Source of the DNA: Perkinsus olseni
Taxonomy: Eukaryota > Perkinsozoa > Perkinsida > Perkinsidae
NCBI GenBank assembly: GCA_013115135.1
Contig: JABANP010000816.1
Coordinates: 1-16,213 of the forward strand
DNA length: 16,213 nucleotides
Direction: 5' to 3'
Shown: piece after piece, positions 1-9,010 of the stretch
Position numbering within the stretch: the stretch's first letter is position 1
Layout: every line of letters begins with the position of its first letter
Translations under genes and position numbers: made by a program
Notes under the pieces: generated by a model
The model's input: the letters and a program-made list of their open reading frames with translations, nothing else
Told to the model about the DNA's origin: nothing
The model's database searches: none

Positions 1-68
1 TAGAGGCTCGAGTTCTGAGCTCTCTGCCGACAGGGAAAGTAACTGGAGGCTGCGCAGCTAGGGCGCAT

Positions 69-278
69 TTAGAGGTTGACCAGTTGCCCCGTTACCGCCC
101 GCTTGGCTAAGGAATAGAAGCTTGCGCTTCCGTGTGGCCTCTGGATTTTTGGGTAGGGTCCATGCGCAGGACCGGGTCGTAGTTGCTGCCGTGAACAGCT
201 GTCTTTACCAACACGTGGAGCTACTGTATTTCTCATACTCACTCGGGAATAGATGATACCAGTGCTAACGGATGGCAT
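69..278 (-). CDS. Possible small minus-strand gene, unknown function
   Basis: A true ATG at 278 opens a short frame with a strong donor-like site (gtgagtatgag) after about 12 codons. An acceptor 44 nt further on would give a small protein of about 60 residues. The other copy (14787-14789 start) has the same start and donor, but the frames downstream differ because an A run (5 versus 4, minus strand) and a C run (3 versus 2) change length. I cannot decide the correct downstream frame, and no family is recognised. It is head-to-head with the plus-strand gene at 506, which makes a short shared promoter region plausible. It could equally be non-coding. Confidence 0.25.
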   Translation of the reverse strand: MPSVSTGIIYSRVSMRNTVAPRVGKDSCSRQQLRPGPAHGPYPKIQRPHGSASFYSLAKRAVTGQLVNL

Positions 279-505
279 GTTCTAAATGGTGGTACCATGT
301 TGAGGTCGGGTTCGTGAGCTCAGCTGCCTCAGCCCTAAGGGTATGCAGTCCCTGTTGCGTAATGTAGGTAGCGCTGCTTCTTCAGAGGCTCGTGAGAGAG
401 GATAGCTTACATTCCTCGCCTTCCCATCGCTGTTTGTTGCGTTTTTGGTCTTCTCCAACTGCTGCGTATGGTTCTTACAGTAGTATTGCCAGTTCCTTTG
501 TCATA
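279..505. promoter_or_regulatory. Divergent intergenic region
   Basis: These 227 bases separate the possible minus-strand gene (ATG at 278) from the plus-strand membrane-protein gene (ATG at 506). No open frame with convincing composition is visible and no clear TATA motif is seen. The second copy of this region (14790-15016) is more diverged than the flanking exons, as expected for non-coding DNA. That it is a shared promoter is inferred from position only. Confidence 0.35.
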
Positions 506-1783
506 ATGTTCTCAGAAGCTTTTGACGCGACTGCCATGCCCAAGTCGCACGGCTTGTCCAAAACCACAAAGGTGGGTGCAAGACCGTAGAGAAAGGTCAG
601 GAATCACGTGTTCGCCTGTCTCAGGTCGTCGCTGGGGTGAGTGCCTGTACACTAGCAGTGGGGGCTGGCTACTATTTATATAACCGACGACAACGAGCGC
701 GCAAGAGTAGGTCGAGGGGGGACGATCGCGGAGGCGGGCGTAGTTATTAAATTCACTGGCGCTGTCTGAGCCTGTGCTCGGAAGGCAGAATCGGACAGAC
801 ATTTGGGGCGACAACCTGAGCTTTTGCTAAGTGACTCTGAATTTCTATGGCCGAATAACCGCTGGTCGCTTCGTCGTATTTCTATGGTTTTGCATTGCTG
901 GTGACCGTCGATCAGGTGAGGAAGAGAAGGTGGCCGCCCTGGACCTCGACAAGTTGAAGCTGATCACTGACGATCTCCTCGTCAACATGCATGGTGTTCT
1001 TATGGAGATGGCCCAGATGACACGTGAGCACATCAGCACCCCTGTCTCTGGTTCATATAGAGTATCGTTTTTTCAGAGCGTGTGAGGACCGCCTTGGCCC
1101 AGAAGGGCTTGTCGAACCAGATGACTGACGAGCAGCTCACTGAGATGATCCTCCAGCAAGGCATCCAGCAGAAACTGGAGGATACGCAGAAGCAAGTTCT
1201 CGAGAAGTAACGAAGATACTCCTGCTGGTGACGTCGAAGTTGTCGACATTGACAGGTACGGGGTGACTGCGGAAGAGGTTGAGGCTGCTCAGAAGCGCTA
1301 CGAGAGCGATGAGCATATACAAGAGTTCGAGAAGGGGATGGACGCGATGTTCGCTTCGGCCACTAAGGGCAAGATGCCTATCATTCCAGGTAGTAGTCGA
1401 CGGATAGGTCATCTCAGTGCGATTCATGGGTCTGGCTCAATTCTGCAGGGTTCAAGATGCCAAAGGCTCTCACGGTGGACTTGTGTCTGAAGATTCTCGA
1501 GGGAGTGAATACGGAGAAGCTCGCCCGATTCCGCAAGACTCTCAAGGAGTTCTGGCAGAAGCATCCTCATCCCGTGGATGTAATAGAAAGCCGAGATAGA
1601 GGAAGTCAAGTGCTGTTCCTTCAGGCTGACCAGGCTGAACTCGGCGCGGCGCTACAGGTGGCTAACGACTCAGCCGAGGCTGCTGTTGTGGCACGATACG
1701 CCGACATCGTTGTGACTCGCTTTGTTGCATGCCTTCATGTCAAAATAAACAAGACAAAAAACTACACAAATTGGGCAAATTGA
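506..1783 (+). CDS. Single-pass membrane protein of unknown function, 8 exons (298 aa model)
   Basis: Exons by frame and splice sites: 506-571, 625-706, 789-875, 916-1023, 1077-1206, 1256-1389, 1449-1579, 1625-1783. They sum to 897 nt with every phase consistent, and all introns (40-82 nt) are GT-AG. Exon 2 encodes a hydrophobic helix (VVAGVSACTLAVGAGYYLY) followed at once by an Arg/Lys-rich stretch, a typical membrane anchor. After it come long, charged, helix-prone segments rich in Gln, Glu and Lys (exons 4-7), then an Ala-rich end. I do not recognise the family. The second copy at 15017 supports the model: its run-length differences (T run at about 886, C run at about 1040) fall inside predicted introns, and most exon differences are silent or conservative. 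Membrane topology and location are inferred. Confidence is good for a real gene, moderate for each exon edge. Confidence 0.72.
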
Positions 1784-2164
1784 GATCAGTCAAGAGCACT
1801 ATCACCTTCCTAGAGGGTTCCTCCAAGTACGTAGTATACCACAGTTTCATTCACAAGAGAACGGCGGCTAATACTGACACTGAAACCGAGAAATTTCCGG
1901 CGAAGGCAAACTACATACCGCTCGCTTCTAGCGGTGGGTAGTCTAGAGAAAGGTTGTGACCAGCTAAGTCCATTGTGACAACTGTCCCCTTCACATTACA
2001 GGTCGCGACGATAGTAAAGACCGCATCAGACCCCTATCAAGCCCTGCGTTGCGACATCAGCGATCGGAGGGTACGACTACACACTCACACCGTACAACTC
2101 AAGGCTGGCTAGAAGGTAGCGAGAATGACTGCGCAGAATTGGTGGATTATCGAGTAGACTAAGA
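1784..2164. other. Convergent intergenic region, no gene seen
   Basis: These 381 bases lie between the stop of the plus-strand membrane-protein gene and the stop of the minus-strand PhyH gene, so they should hold both 3' ends. Open frames here are short and of random composition. I see no RNA gene, tandem repeat or transposon end. Confidence 0.6.
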
Positions 2165-3271
2165 TTATCCAACGATCGGGAAGAAACAGTCATGCAGCGT
2201 GCTGTCGTCGTCGGACATCCTGTACTTGCCGTAGATGTAGCCAGTCTTAACATTCAGATCGAAGGCGTTGTTACCCGGTATGTAGTGAATGGCGAGAGAC
2301 CGTCTATGCATCTTGGTATCCTTGTTAGGTGGACTGCCATGCCAGGTGTTGCCGAGGTGAAACGAACACCCACCTCTGAGTACAGAAACGTCACGGACTA
2401 GACCAGCATACCTGATCGTGCACTGGCACATCTTGGTGTATTGAGGCTGCTACTGGTGCGGACAGGTGGCGAACACGTCGTCGCCGCCTGTGAGGATCGA
2501 TCCAGCCTCCTCACTGCCTCTATGAAAAGTAGCTTCATTGTCCTTCCTGACCGGCCATTGGTGGCTTCCCTCGATATACTGCAGCGGTGAGTTTTCCTCT
2601 CCGACGGGATCGAGTGCGATCCACAGGGTGAGTAGAGAATTGTCTTTGAAAAAATTGAAGTATTCCGCATCAGTGTGGCCCTTAGTTGCGCTGTTGGCTG
2701 TTGCGGGGGCTTTCCACCTGACGCACTGCCATGATGGCTTCTGGTGAGTAGACCTACCACAAGTCATCTTGAGCTACCCTGACAGACTCCCAGCCCGTGA
2801 TGGCCTTGACGAGCGACCCCAGCTCCCTGCTCAGGACGACGCCTGCCACTGTGTCATCCGCCTTCCACGCGTTCACGATCTCCCGAGGAGCGGACTCTTT
2901 GGATATGCCTTCTCGCCAATGCCATTCGTCAGGGAAGCTGAGAACACACTCAACCTGCCCGGCAGGGTGCGGCAAGGCCTTTTTCCCACACTCCAGTATC
3001 GAACTCCCCTCGAAATATGGCTGGGAACTTATCGGCCAAAGTCAGAGCTTGTTGTGGACAGAGAAGCTGTTCTAAGGTTGCATACCTGAACGCACGGAGG
3101 ACAAGAATAAATCAGTATTATGCCCACAGCGATAGGGAAGTATGATGTTCACCCCTTAGTAGCGAGACTTGTCTGAATAGCCTGCAGCTCGCTGGTGGAG
3201 GGCAGGTTGACTCTGGGCTGAACCACAGGCCGGGTGTGGAGGAAGCATCGCCGAGTAGATAGGCGAAACAT
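2165..3271 (-). CDS. Phytanoyl-CoA dioxygenase (PhyH) family protein, 6 exons, full length
   Basis: Fe(II)/2-oxoglutarate-dependent oxygenase of the PhyH family, whose members hydroxylate varied substrates; the substrate here cannot be read. Exons (minus strand): 3271-3153, 3085-2990, 2937-2758, 2717-2477, 2446-2412, 2375-2165. The introns are 67, 52, 40, 30 and 36 nt, and all phases join into a 293-aa model, a normal family length. Family signatures: PDEWHWREGIS in exon 3, WWKAP then the iron-binding H-x-D (His146, Asp148) in exon 4, LTLWIALDPV and EGSHQW, and in exon 6 the distal His236 (TWHGSPPN) followed by an Arg (248 or 249) for 2-oxoglutarate. The Arg-rich, acid-free N-terminus (MFRLSTRRCFL) resembles a mitochondrial presequence; the C-terminus is not a peroxisomal SKL signal. 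The 30-nt intron (2447-2476) is the weakest point: without it an in-frame TAG breaks the protein. The tandem duplication starts within exon 4 but leaves this copy complete. Confidence 0.86.
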
Positions 3272-3424
3272 GCCTCTTATATCCTGAGTGCGGCGACGAC
3301 CCCTGTTGGCTAACACTCAGACGTCATGCCCCACCACAGTGGCCTTAATATCGCCCGATGGTGGTCGAAGAACTCAAGAGCGAGAATACAACAGGCATGG
3401 TTAGTACATGCGCACTTGGTCAAG
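3272..3424. promoter_or_regulatory. Short intergenic region upstream of PhyH
   Basis: These 153 bases separate the stop of gene X (copy 1) from the PhyH start codon. The minus strand has a pyrimidine-containing ctcag about 12 nt before the PhyH ATG, which could be a 5'-UTR splice or trans-splice acceptor; I saw no spliced-leader sequence to support this. The second copy (6129-6269) is diverged and shorter, consistent with non-coding DNA. Confidence 0.35.
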
Positions 3425-4702
3425 TCAAATCTCAAATTCATCGTCCCCTTCAGTGATCACCACGGGCTTGCTGCTAGCCACACTGCCAAGGAGCTTCTCG
3501 AGCCCAGCAGGCTTTGGCTTGGCAGATCGGCCATGGATTCCCTTCGTAGCGGCATGAGTCGTTTCTCCCTCATCCTCAGAAGACGACTCCGCTCCTACTA
3601 CTCGCTTGAGAACAGCACTCGTCGTGGTGCTGTGACCGACCGATCCAGCTGAGGACTTCAGCACACCAGTTGCCATCCGACTGGTGACGGGCGATTCGCC
3701 GCTTGCAGTCTCCTTGGCATGTGGTATCCCTCCTGACTTAGCCAGTACCGCCCTAGCGCCACTCTCTGCGGGAGTTTCGTCGAGCCTTGTGATCACCGAA
3801 GGATTCATTGTCAGACCCACCAGCATCTTTTCCCAGCGGCTCTCGTTCCTCTTCATCGTTCCCAGAGAAGAGCGCACTACCCTTCACCTGTTGGCTGCAG
3901 TTTAAAGCTTGACTGATGGGATTCCGCTGGTGCCACGGTTGGCGCTGGGCGTGGAATTTTAGAGACAATCTCGCTGGAGGCGGCATGACGGACGTGGAGT
4001 CCCTGTTGATGGAACAGGTGACGAAGACGTCATCTCGCGCGCACCTACGGCGGGTATCTGTAGGGAATCTTGCGGTACCGGTCCCAGATCAACCATGGAC
4101 TTCGGATAACTGAGCACGGAGAACATGACGGATTCTTATCCACCTGCGATTACGGACGCCACCACAACGACTCGAGACGGGTGACTAGCAGCCGGGGTAG
4201 GGAGCTTATTAAGTGCTGGTTGGTATATATTCCCGTCAAAGTCTGATAGAGAAGGACGAGCATGACTAACCGTTCCTCCAGGGTAAGACTGCGGAGCGAT
4301 ACCACCCCTATCAGCCTGGTCCTCACGAACCCGCCAACCTCACTCGACAGACCACAGCAGCGCCTTCAATCTACCAAGGTCCTTTGTCTCTGCTGAACAT
4401 TCGTTCGCCAGTTTCTTCAGTGTTCTTAATGGTTCTGTCAGGGTACTGGTCATGGCGTTCGAAGGAAGGCCTGGTCAACGCGTGATCAGCTCGGGCCCAA
4501 TCCAAAAGGTCAGTGGGGACGGCACGGACGGTAGTTCTGAACCGCGTATACCGGAGTATACACCAGCCGGTTCCGCCATGGACTACCGTACCATGCCCTC
4601 CTTGCCCTGATGGCACACTCTTCGACAGAGCTAAGCTCCTCGAGCGAGCCTCTGCGAGAGTATTGGCGGCTCCCTATGACCCCCGAGCACAAGAATGCTC
4701 AT
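3425..4702 (-). pseudogene. Gene X, copy 1: frame broken by three 1-nt insertions
   Basis: This is the tandem copy of the gene modelled at 6270-7545. Relative to that copy it has one extra base early in exon 1 (C run near 4683), one in the last exon near 3902 and one near 3808. Each changes the frame: the first ends the protein soon after the start, and the second gives a stop soon after. A fourth run difference (near 4304) lies in an intron and is harmless. The C-terminal part from about 3425 to 3805 is open and ends in the same acidic tail, but differs from copy 2 by several amino-acid changes. It may be a decaying duplicate or an error-prone assembly of an intact one. Confidence 0.6.
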
Positions 4703-4808
4703 TTTCTGGGCCCCTCGCTCACCCGCAGAACCGCCCTACTGGAACTCAAGCACGCATTTTAACGACAAAAGGGTAAATCATGGACATCATTAAAGCTGGT
4801 AAAATGCA
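4703..4808. other. Intergenic gap between the coiled-coil 3' fragment and gene X copy 1
   Basis: About 106 bases separate the coiled-coil stop (4809) from the gene X start region. It is identical to 7546-7650 except for one C-run difference. No gene is seen; presumably it holds the 3' end of one gene and the promoter of the next. Confidence 0.4.
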
Positions 4809-5517
4809 TCACTCTAAAGGCTTGTCGATGACTTCAACTGGGGTGTTGGCGGGTGCGGGAGCCGAAGCGTTGATCAAAGACATTATCCCCGGCGGCGGCC
4901 TCTTCAACCTGGCGCTCCTAGGAGCTTGTACCTGAGCATCACCGCTTCTCAACTGAGACAAGACCTTACGGCCGTACAGTGTCCGACTCCGTGTAGGAGA
5001 GAGCGTTTGACACCGGAGAGTCATCGGACCTGAAGAAAAACCAAGGCGGCTTCTTACATCTATCGAAGCACGAGCTATCACGAGCACCCACCTGTAGGAG
5101 GACATGGTCCCTAGTCGTGCATGAGAGGCTGCCGCAGAGGACGCCCCACGAGACGAGAGTGACAAACCACCACCTCGGATGGATCGTACGGAGACATTGA
5201 TACCTGACGATTCGCGATTATAGCGGCAAAGTTGCGAAAGGTATGGTATACCTTCTTTCAATGTGAGAATCTCTCTCTCCGCAAGGAGGATGTCAGTTTG
5301 AGATTTCCTCAACTTGTCGAGTCCCTTCCCTAACTGTCTCTCCCGGTGAGCCTTCTGCTTCTCAGCAAGCTTCCTCCGTTCATCCAGCTCCCTGACCTTC
5401 CTCGATATGGATTCTTTCCTTGACCGTGCACTCCTGAAGTGCAATGCAGCTCTTTAGATATTATTCCCGGAACTTATGCCTACGAAACTTCGCTCCGCTT
5501 CCTCTCAATGTCGCGTG
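4809..5517 (-). pseudogene. Coiled-coil gene, 3' fragment with intact frame (copy 1)
   Basis: This fragment holds the end of exon 3 (5484-5517) and exons 4-7 (5252-5433, 5092-5203, 4978-5029, 4809-4931) of the gene at 7651-8861. It lacks a start and its 5' half, because the duplication junction at 5517/5518 replaced them with a PhyH fragment. Exon 4 here keeps the frame from the helical region (ILLAEREIL) into the Ser/Gly-rich exons and the Pro-rich C-terminus (ending VIDKPLE). The physically complete locus at 7651-8861 has lost that frame. Upstream PhyH sequence joins it out of frame, so it is probably not translated as a fusion. Confidence 0.75.
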
Positions 5518-6128
5518 TATTCCGCATCAGTGTGGCCCTTAGTTGCGCTGTAGGCTGTTGCGGGGGCTTTCCACCTGACGCACTGCCATGATGGCTTCTG
5601 GTGAGTAGACCTACCACAAGTCATCTTGAGCTACCCTGACAGACTCCCAGCCCGTGATAGCCTTGACGAGCGACCCCAGCTCCCTGCTCAGGACGACGCC
5701 TGCCACTGTGTCATCCGCCTTCCACGCGTTCACGATCTCCCGAGGAGCGGACTCTCTCGATATGCCTTCTCGCCAATGCCATTCGTCAGGGAAGCTGAGA
5801 TCACACTCATCCTGCCCGGCAGGGTGCGGCAAGGCCTTTTTCCCACACTCCAGTATCGAACTCCCCTCGAAATATGACTGGGAACTTATCGGCCAGAGTC
5901 AGAGCTTGTTGTGGACAGAGAAGCTGCCCTAAGGTTGCATACCTGAACGTACGCAGGACAAAAATAAATCAGTATTATGCCCACAGCGAGGAAAAAGTGA
6001 GAAGCTCACCCGTTAGTAGTGAGACTTGTCTGAATAGCCTGCAACTCGCTGGTGGTGGGCAAGTTGACTCTGGGCTGAACCACAGGCCGGGTGTGGAGGA
6101 AGCATCGTCGAGGAGATAGGCGAAACAT
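5518..6128 (-). pseudogene. PhyH 5' fragment (copy 2), truncated in exon 4
   Basis: Exons 1-3 (6128-6010, 5942-5847, 5794-5615) and the first 57 nt of exon 4 (5574-5518) are present, open and still flanked by GT-AG introns. The copy keeps the H-x-D motif but stops right after HTDAEY, losing the distal His and the 2-oxoglutarate Arg, so it cannot be an active oxygenase. Past the breakpoint the PhyH frame adds three codons and meets TGA; the predicted product is about 154 residues. It differs from the full gene at several residues, including changes in the N-terminal region. Confidence 0.88.
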
Positions 6129-6269
6129 GCCTCTTATATCCTGCGTGCGGCGACGACCCTTGTTGACGCCATGCCCCACCACAGAGGCCTTACTATCCCC
6201 CGATGGTGGTCGAAGAACTCAAGAGCGAGAATACAACAGGCATGGTTAGTACATGCGCACTTGGTCAAG

Positions 6270-7545
6270 TCAAATCTCAAATTCATCGTCCCCTTCAGTG
6301 ATCACCACGGGCTTGCTGCTAGCCACACTGCCAAGGAGCTTCTCGAGCCCAGCAGGCTTCGACTTAGCCAATCGGCCACGGACTCCCTTCGTAGCGGCAT
6401 GAGTCGTTTCTCCCTCATCCTCAGAAGACGACTCGGCTCCTACTACTCGCTTGAGAACAGCACTGGTCGTGGTGCTGTGACCAACCGGTCCAGCTGAGGA
6501 CTTCAGCACACCAGTTGCCTTCTGACTGGTGACGGGTGATTCGCCGCTTGCACTGTCCTCGGCATGTGGTATCCCTCCTGACCTAGCCAGTACCGCCCTA
6601 GCGCCACTCTCTGCGGGAGTTTCGTCGAGCCTTGTGATCACCGAAGGATTCATTGTCGACCCACCAGCATCTTTTCCCAGCGGCTCTCGTTCCTCTTCAT
6701 CGTTCCCAGAGAAGAGCGCACTACCCTTCACCTGTTGGCTGCAGTTAAAGCTTGACTGATGGGATTCCGCTGGTGCCACGGTTGGCGCTGGGCGTGGAAT
6801 TTTAGAGACAATCTCGCTGGAGGCGGCATGACGGACGTGGAGTCCCTGTTGATGGAACAGGTGACGAAGACGTCATCTCGCGCGCACCTACGGCGGGTAT
6901 CTGTAGGGAATCTTGCGGTACCGGTCCCAGATCAACCATGGACTTCGGATAACTGAGCACGGAGAACATGACGGATTCTTATCCACCTGCGATTACGGAC
7001 GCCACCACAACGACTCGAGACGGGTGACTAGCAGCCGGGGTAGGGAGCTTATTAAGTGCTGGTTGGTATATATTCCCGTCAAAGTCTGATAGAGAAGGAC
7101 GAGCATGACTAACCGTTCCTCCAGGGTAAGACTGCGGAGCGATACCACCCCCTATCAGCCTGGTCCTCACGAACCCGCCAACCTCACTCGACAGACCACA
7201 GCAGCGCCTTCAATCTACCAAGGTCCTTTGTCTCTGCTGAACATTCGTTCGCCAGTTTCTTCAGTGTTCTTAATGGTTCTGTCAGGGTACTGGTCATGGC
7301 GTTCGAAGGAAGGCCTGGTCAACGCGTGATCAGCTCGGGCCCAATCCAAAAGGTCAGTGGGGACGGCACGGACGGTAGTTCTGAACCGCGTATACCGGAG
7401 TATACACCAGCCGGTTCCGCCATGGACTACCGTACCATGCCCTCCTTGCCCTGATGGCACACTCTTCGACAGAGCTAAGCTCCTCGAGCGAGCCTCTGCG
7501 AGAGTATTGGCGGCTCCCTATGACCCCGAGCACAAGAATGCTCAT
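6270..7545 (-). CDS. Gene X, copy 2: unknown protein, 5 exons, intact (356 aa model)
   Basis: Exons (minus): 7545-7374, 7314-7188, 7131-6997, 6952-6892, 6845-6270. Introns are 59, 56, 44 and 46 nt with GT-AG ends, and exon lengths sum to 1,071 nt with all phases matching. The N-terminal half looks folded: exon 1 has a hydrophobic start (MSILVLGVIG) and aromatic/Arg-rich end; exons 2-3 read as helices (KKLANECSAETKDLGRLK, then LTLEERLVMLVLLYQTLTG). The last exon is disordered: Pro/Ala/Thr-rich, then Ser-rich with acidic clusters (NDEEERE, SSSEDEGE) and an acidic end (EGDDEFEI). I do not recognise a family. Intron 1 has alternative donors. The opposite strand also carries open frames here, but only the minus strand gives a phase-consistent spliced protein. 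It lies 105 bases after the coiled-coil stop and 141 bases before the PhyH fragment. Confidence 0.65.
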
Positions 7546-7650
7546 TTTCTGGGCCCTCGCTCACCCGCAGAACCGCCCTACTGGAACTCAAGCACGCATT
7601 TTAACGACAAAAGGGTAAATCATGGACATCATTAAAGCTGGTAAAATGCA
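7546..7650. other. Intergenic gap between the coiled-coil gene and gene X
   Basis: These 105 bases hold the 3' end of the coiled-coil gene and the upstream region of gene X, transcribed in the same direction. No independent gene is visible. The short spacing shows how compact the locus is. Confidence 0.4.
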
Positions 7651-8861
7651 TCACTCTAAAGGCTTGTCGATGACTTCAACTGGGGTGTTGGCGGGTGCGG
7701 GAGCCGAAGCGTTGATCAAAGACATTATCCCCGGCGGCGGCCTCTTCAACCTGGCGCTCCTAGGAGCTTGTACCTGAGCATCACCGCTTCTCAACTGAGA
7801 CAAGACCTTACGGCCGTACAGTGTCCGACTCCGTGTAGGAGAGAGCGTTTGACACCGGAGAGTCATCGGACCTGAAGAAAAACCAAGGCGGCTTCTTACA
7901 TCTATCGAAGCACGAGCTATCACGAGCACCCACCTGTAGGAGGACATGGTCCCTAGTCGTGCATGAGAGGCTGCCGCAGAGGACGCCCCACGAGACGAGA
8001 GTGACAAACCACCACCTCGGATGGATCGTACGGAGACATTGATACCTGACGATTCGCGATTATAGCGGCAAAGTTGCGAAAGGTATGGTATACCTTCTTT
8101 CAATGTGAGAATCTCTCTCCGCAAGGGAGGATGTCAGTTTGAGATTTCCTCAACTTGTCGAGTCCCTTCCCTAACTGTCTCTCCCGGTGAGCCTTCTGCT
8201 TCTCAGCAAGCTTCCTCCGTTCATCCAGCTCCCTGACCTTCCTCGATATGGATTCTTTCCTTGACCGTGCACTCCTGAAGTGCAATGCAGCTCTTTAGAT
8301 ATTATTCCCGGAACTTATGCCTACGAAACTTCGCTCCGCTTCCTCTCAATGTCGCGTGTGAGCGATGCCCTTCTAATTTGAAGCTCCCGGCTGGCTGCTC
8401 GCTGTTCTGCAACAGCACGGTTGAGCTTGTGCTTGAGTCTCGATGCGTTCTCGTATCGAAGCTTGAGTGCTGGCAGCTGTTCGTCTCTCTAATCGGATAC
8501 ACGTACATTGGCTTGGATAACGTTACTTCCTTCCTTGCCTGCTGGGCCAGTTCTGCTTCCAACGACGTTATGTCCTTCTCTTGCTGCTTGACCTCGTTTT
8601 GAAGGGTGTCCCGCTGCTTCTTCAGCATCTCCACATGAGCAGCAATCTCGGATATTTCGACTTGGCGTCGGTGGTACTTGCCCGACCATTCTTTCAACGC
8701 CATCTCGACCTGAGGAGGTGGTAGGAGCTCTCCGAGGAGCGGCGGAGACATACCCCGTCCTTCCCGAGCACGCCTCTTTTCGACAAGGGTGGGCTCGCTA
8801 CGCTCCTGGCCGAGTCCAGGGCTGGTACCTCACGGGATGCTGATACAGACGAAAGGAGCAT
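7651..8861 (-). CDS. Coiled-coil protein gene, 7 exons, frame broken in exon 4
   Basis: Exons (minus): 8861-8754, 8709-8527, 8476-8325, 8274-8094, 8045-7934, 7871-7820, 7773-7651; introns are 44-62 nt, all GT-AG. Exons 2-4 encode long charged helices with heptad-like spacing, e.g. VEMLKKQRDTLQNEV, LKHKLNRAVAEQRAA and LDERRKLAEKQKAHRERQ: a coiled coil of about 165 residues. Then come a Ser/Gly/Ala-rich segment and a Pro-rich tail. A cytoskeletal or flagellar role is common for such proteins but is only a guess. In exon 4 this copy has one CT fewer and one G more than copy 1 (near 8115-8126), a net loss of one base. That gives a stop at 8100-8102 and a product of about 205 aa. With copy 1's exon 4 length all phases fit a 303-aa protein. 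The ATG at 8861 is the best start I see, not proven. Confidence 0.65.
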
Positions 8862-9010
8862 CTCAGATAGAAGGAGAAAGGACTTGAATGGCAGTTGATA
8901 TGCCGTGGAGGATTCAAGTTTGTGCGATATTCCAACGCCGCGTCGTCGAGTTATCGATTACCTGGGCGCGCGCTTGTCCAAAATTGCGTATCTAAGCATC
9001 AGTGTGGTTG
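8862..9010. promoter_or_regulatory. Upstream region of the coiled-coil gene, ends at the MULE
   Basis: These 149 bases lie between the coiled-coil start and the left target-site duplication. No gene or clear motif is seen. By position it should contain the coiled-coil promoter; the transposon now sits about 160 bp upstream of that start codon. Confidence 0.35.

Larger units (their letters stand above)
1..1713. repeat. Long direct repeat, left copy (partner 14514-16213)
   Basis: This stretch matches 14514-16213 in the same orientation over its whole length, with a few percent substitutions and scattered 1-nt indels. The most diverged patch is around 395-460 against 14906-14970. Both copies hold the same divergent gene pair (possible minus-strand small gene, plus-strand membrane-protein gene). 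Base 1 aligns to 14514, four bases beyond the right target-site duplication of the MULE, and the repeat runs off both window ends, so the true borders are unknown. It may be a large tandem duplication with a period near 14.5 kb or a joining of two haplotypes. Confidence 0.95.
2661..5517. repeat. Tandem duplication, unit 1
   Basis: This unit repeats directly at 5518-8358. Its left edge lies in PhyH exon 4; its right edge is the new junction at 5517/5518. From 2661 to about 3740 it differs from unit 2 by roughly 4% substitutions overall, locally more, plus a short deletion near 3305-3325. From about 3740 to 5517 I found no substitution, only single-base or dinucleotide indels. The junction shows about 2 bp of shared sequence (gt), compatible with end joining or template switching. 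Confidence 0.95.
5518..8358. repeat. Tandem duplication, unit 2
   Basis: Direct repeat of 2661-5517, 2,841 bases long. It starts inside PhyH exon 4 and ends inside coiled-coil exon 3, at the point where unit 1 is joined to PhyH sequence. Beyond 8358 the sequence continues into the unique 5' half of the coiled-coil gene. Confidence 0.95.

Noticed and set aside
4513..4776. Plus-strand open frames in the tandem units (also 7357-7635) with reasonable amino-acid composition
   Set aside because: The minus strand gives a complete five-exon, phase-consistent protein over the same DNA. The plus-strand frames need weak splice sites and change frame between the copies, so I treat them as shadows.
8302..8751. 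A single 149-residue minus-strand open frame covering the coiled-coil region
   Set aside because: It reads through two convincing introns. Splicing at 8710-8753 and 8477-8526 restores a continuous heptad-like helix, so the unspliced frame is partly spurious.
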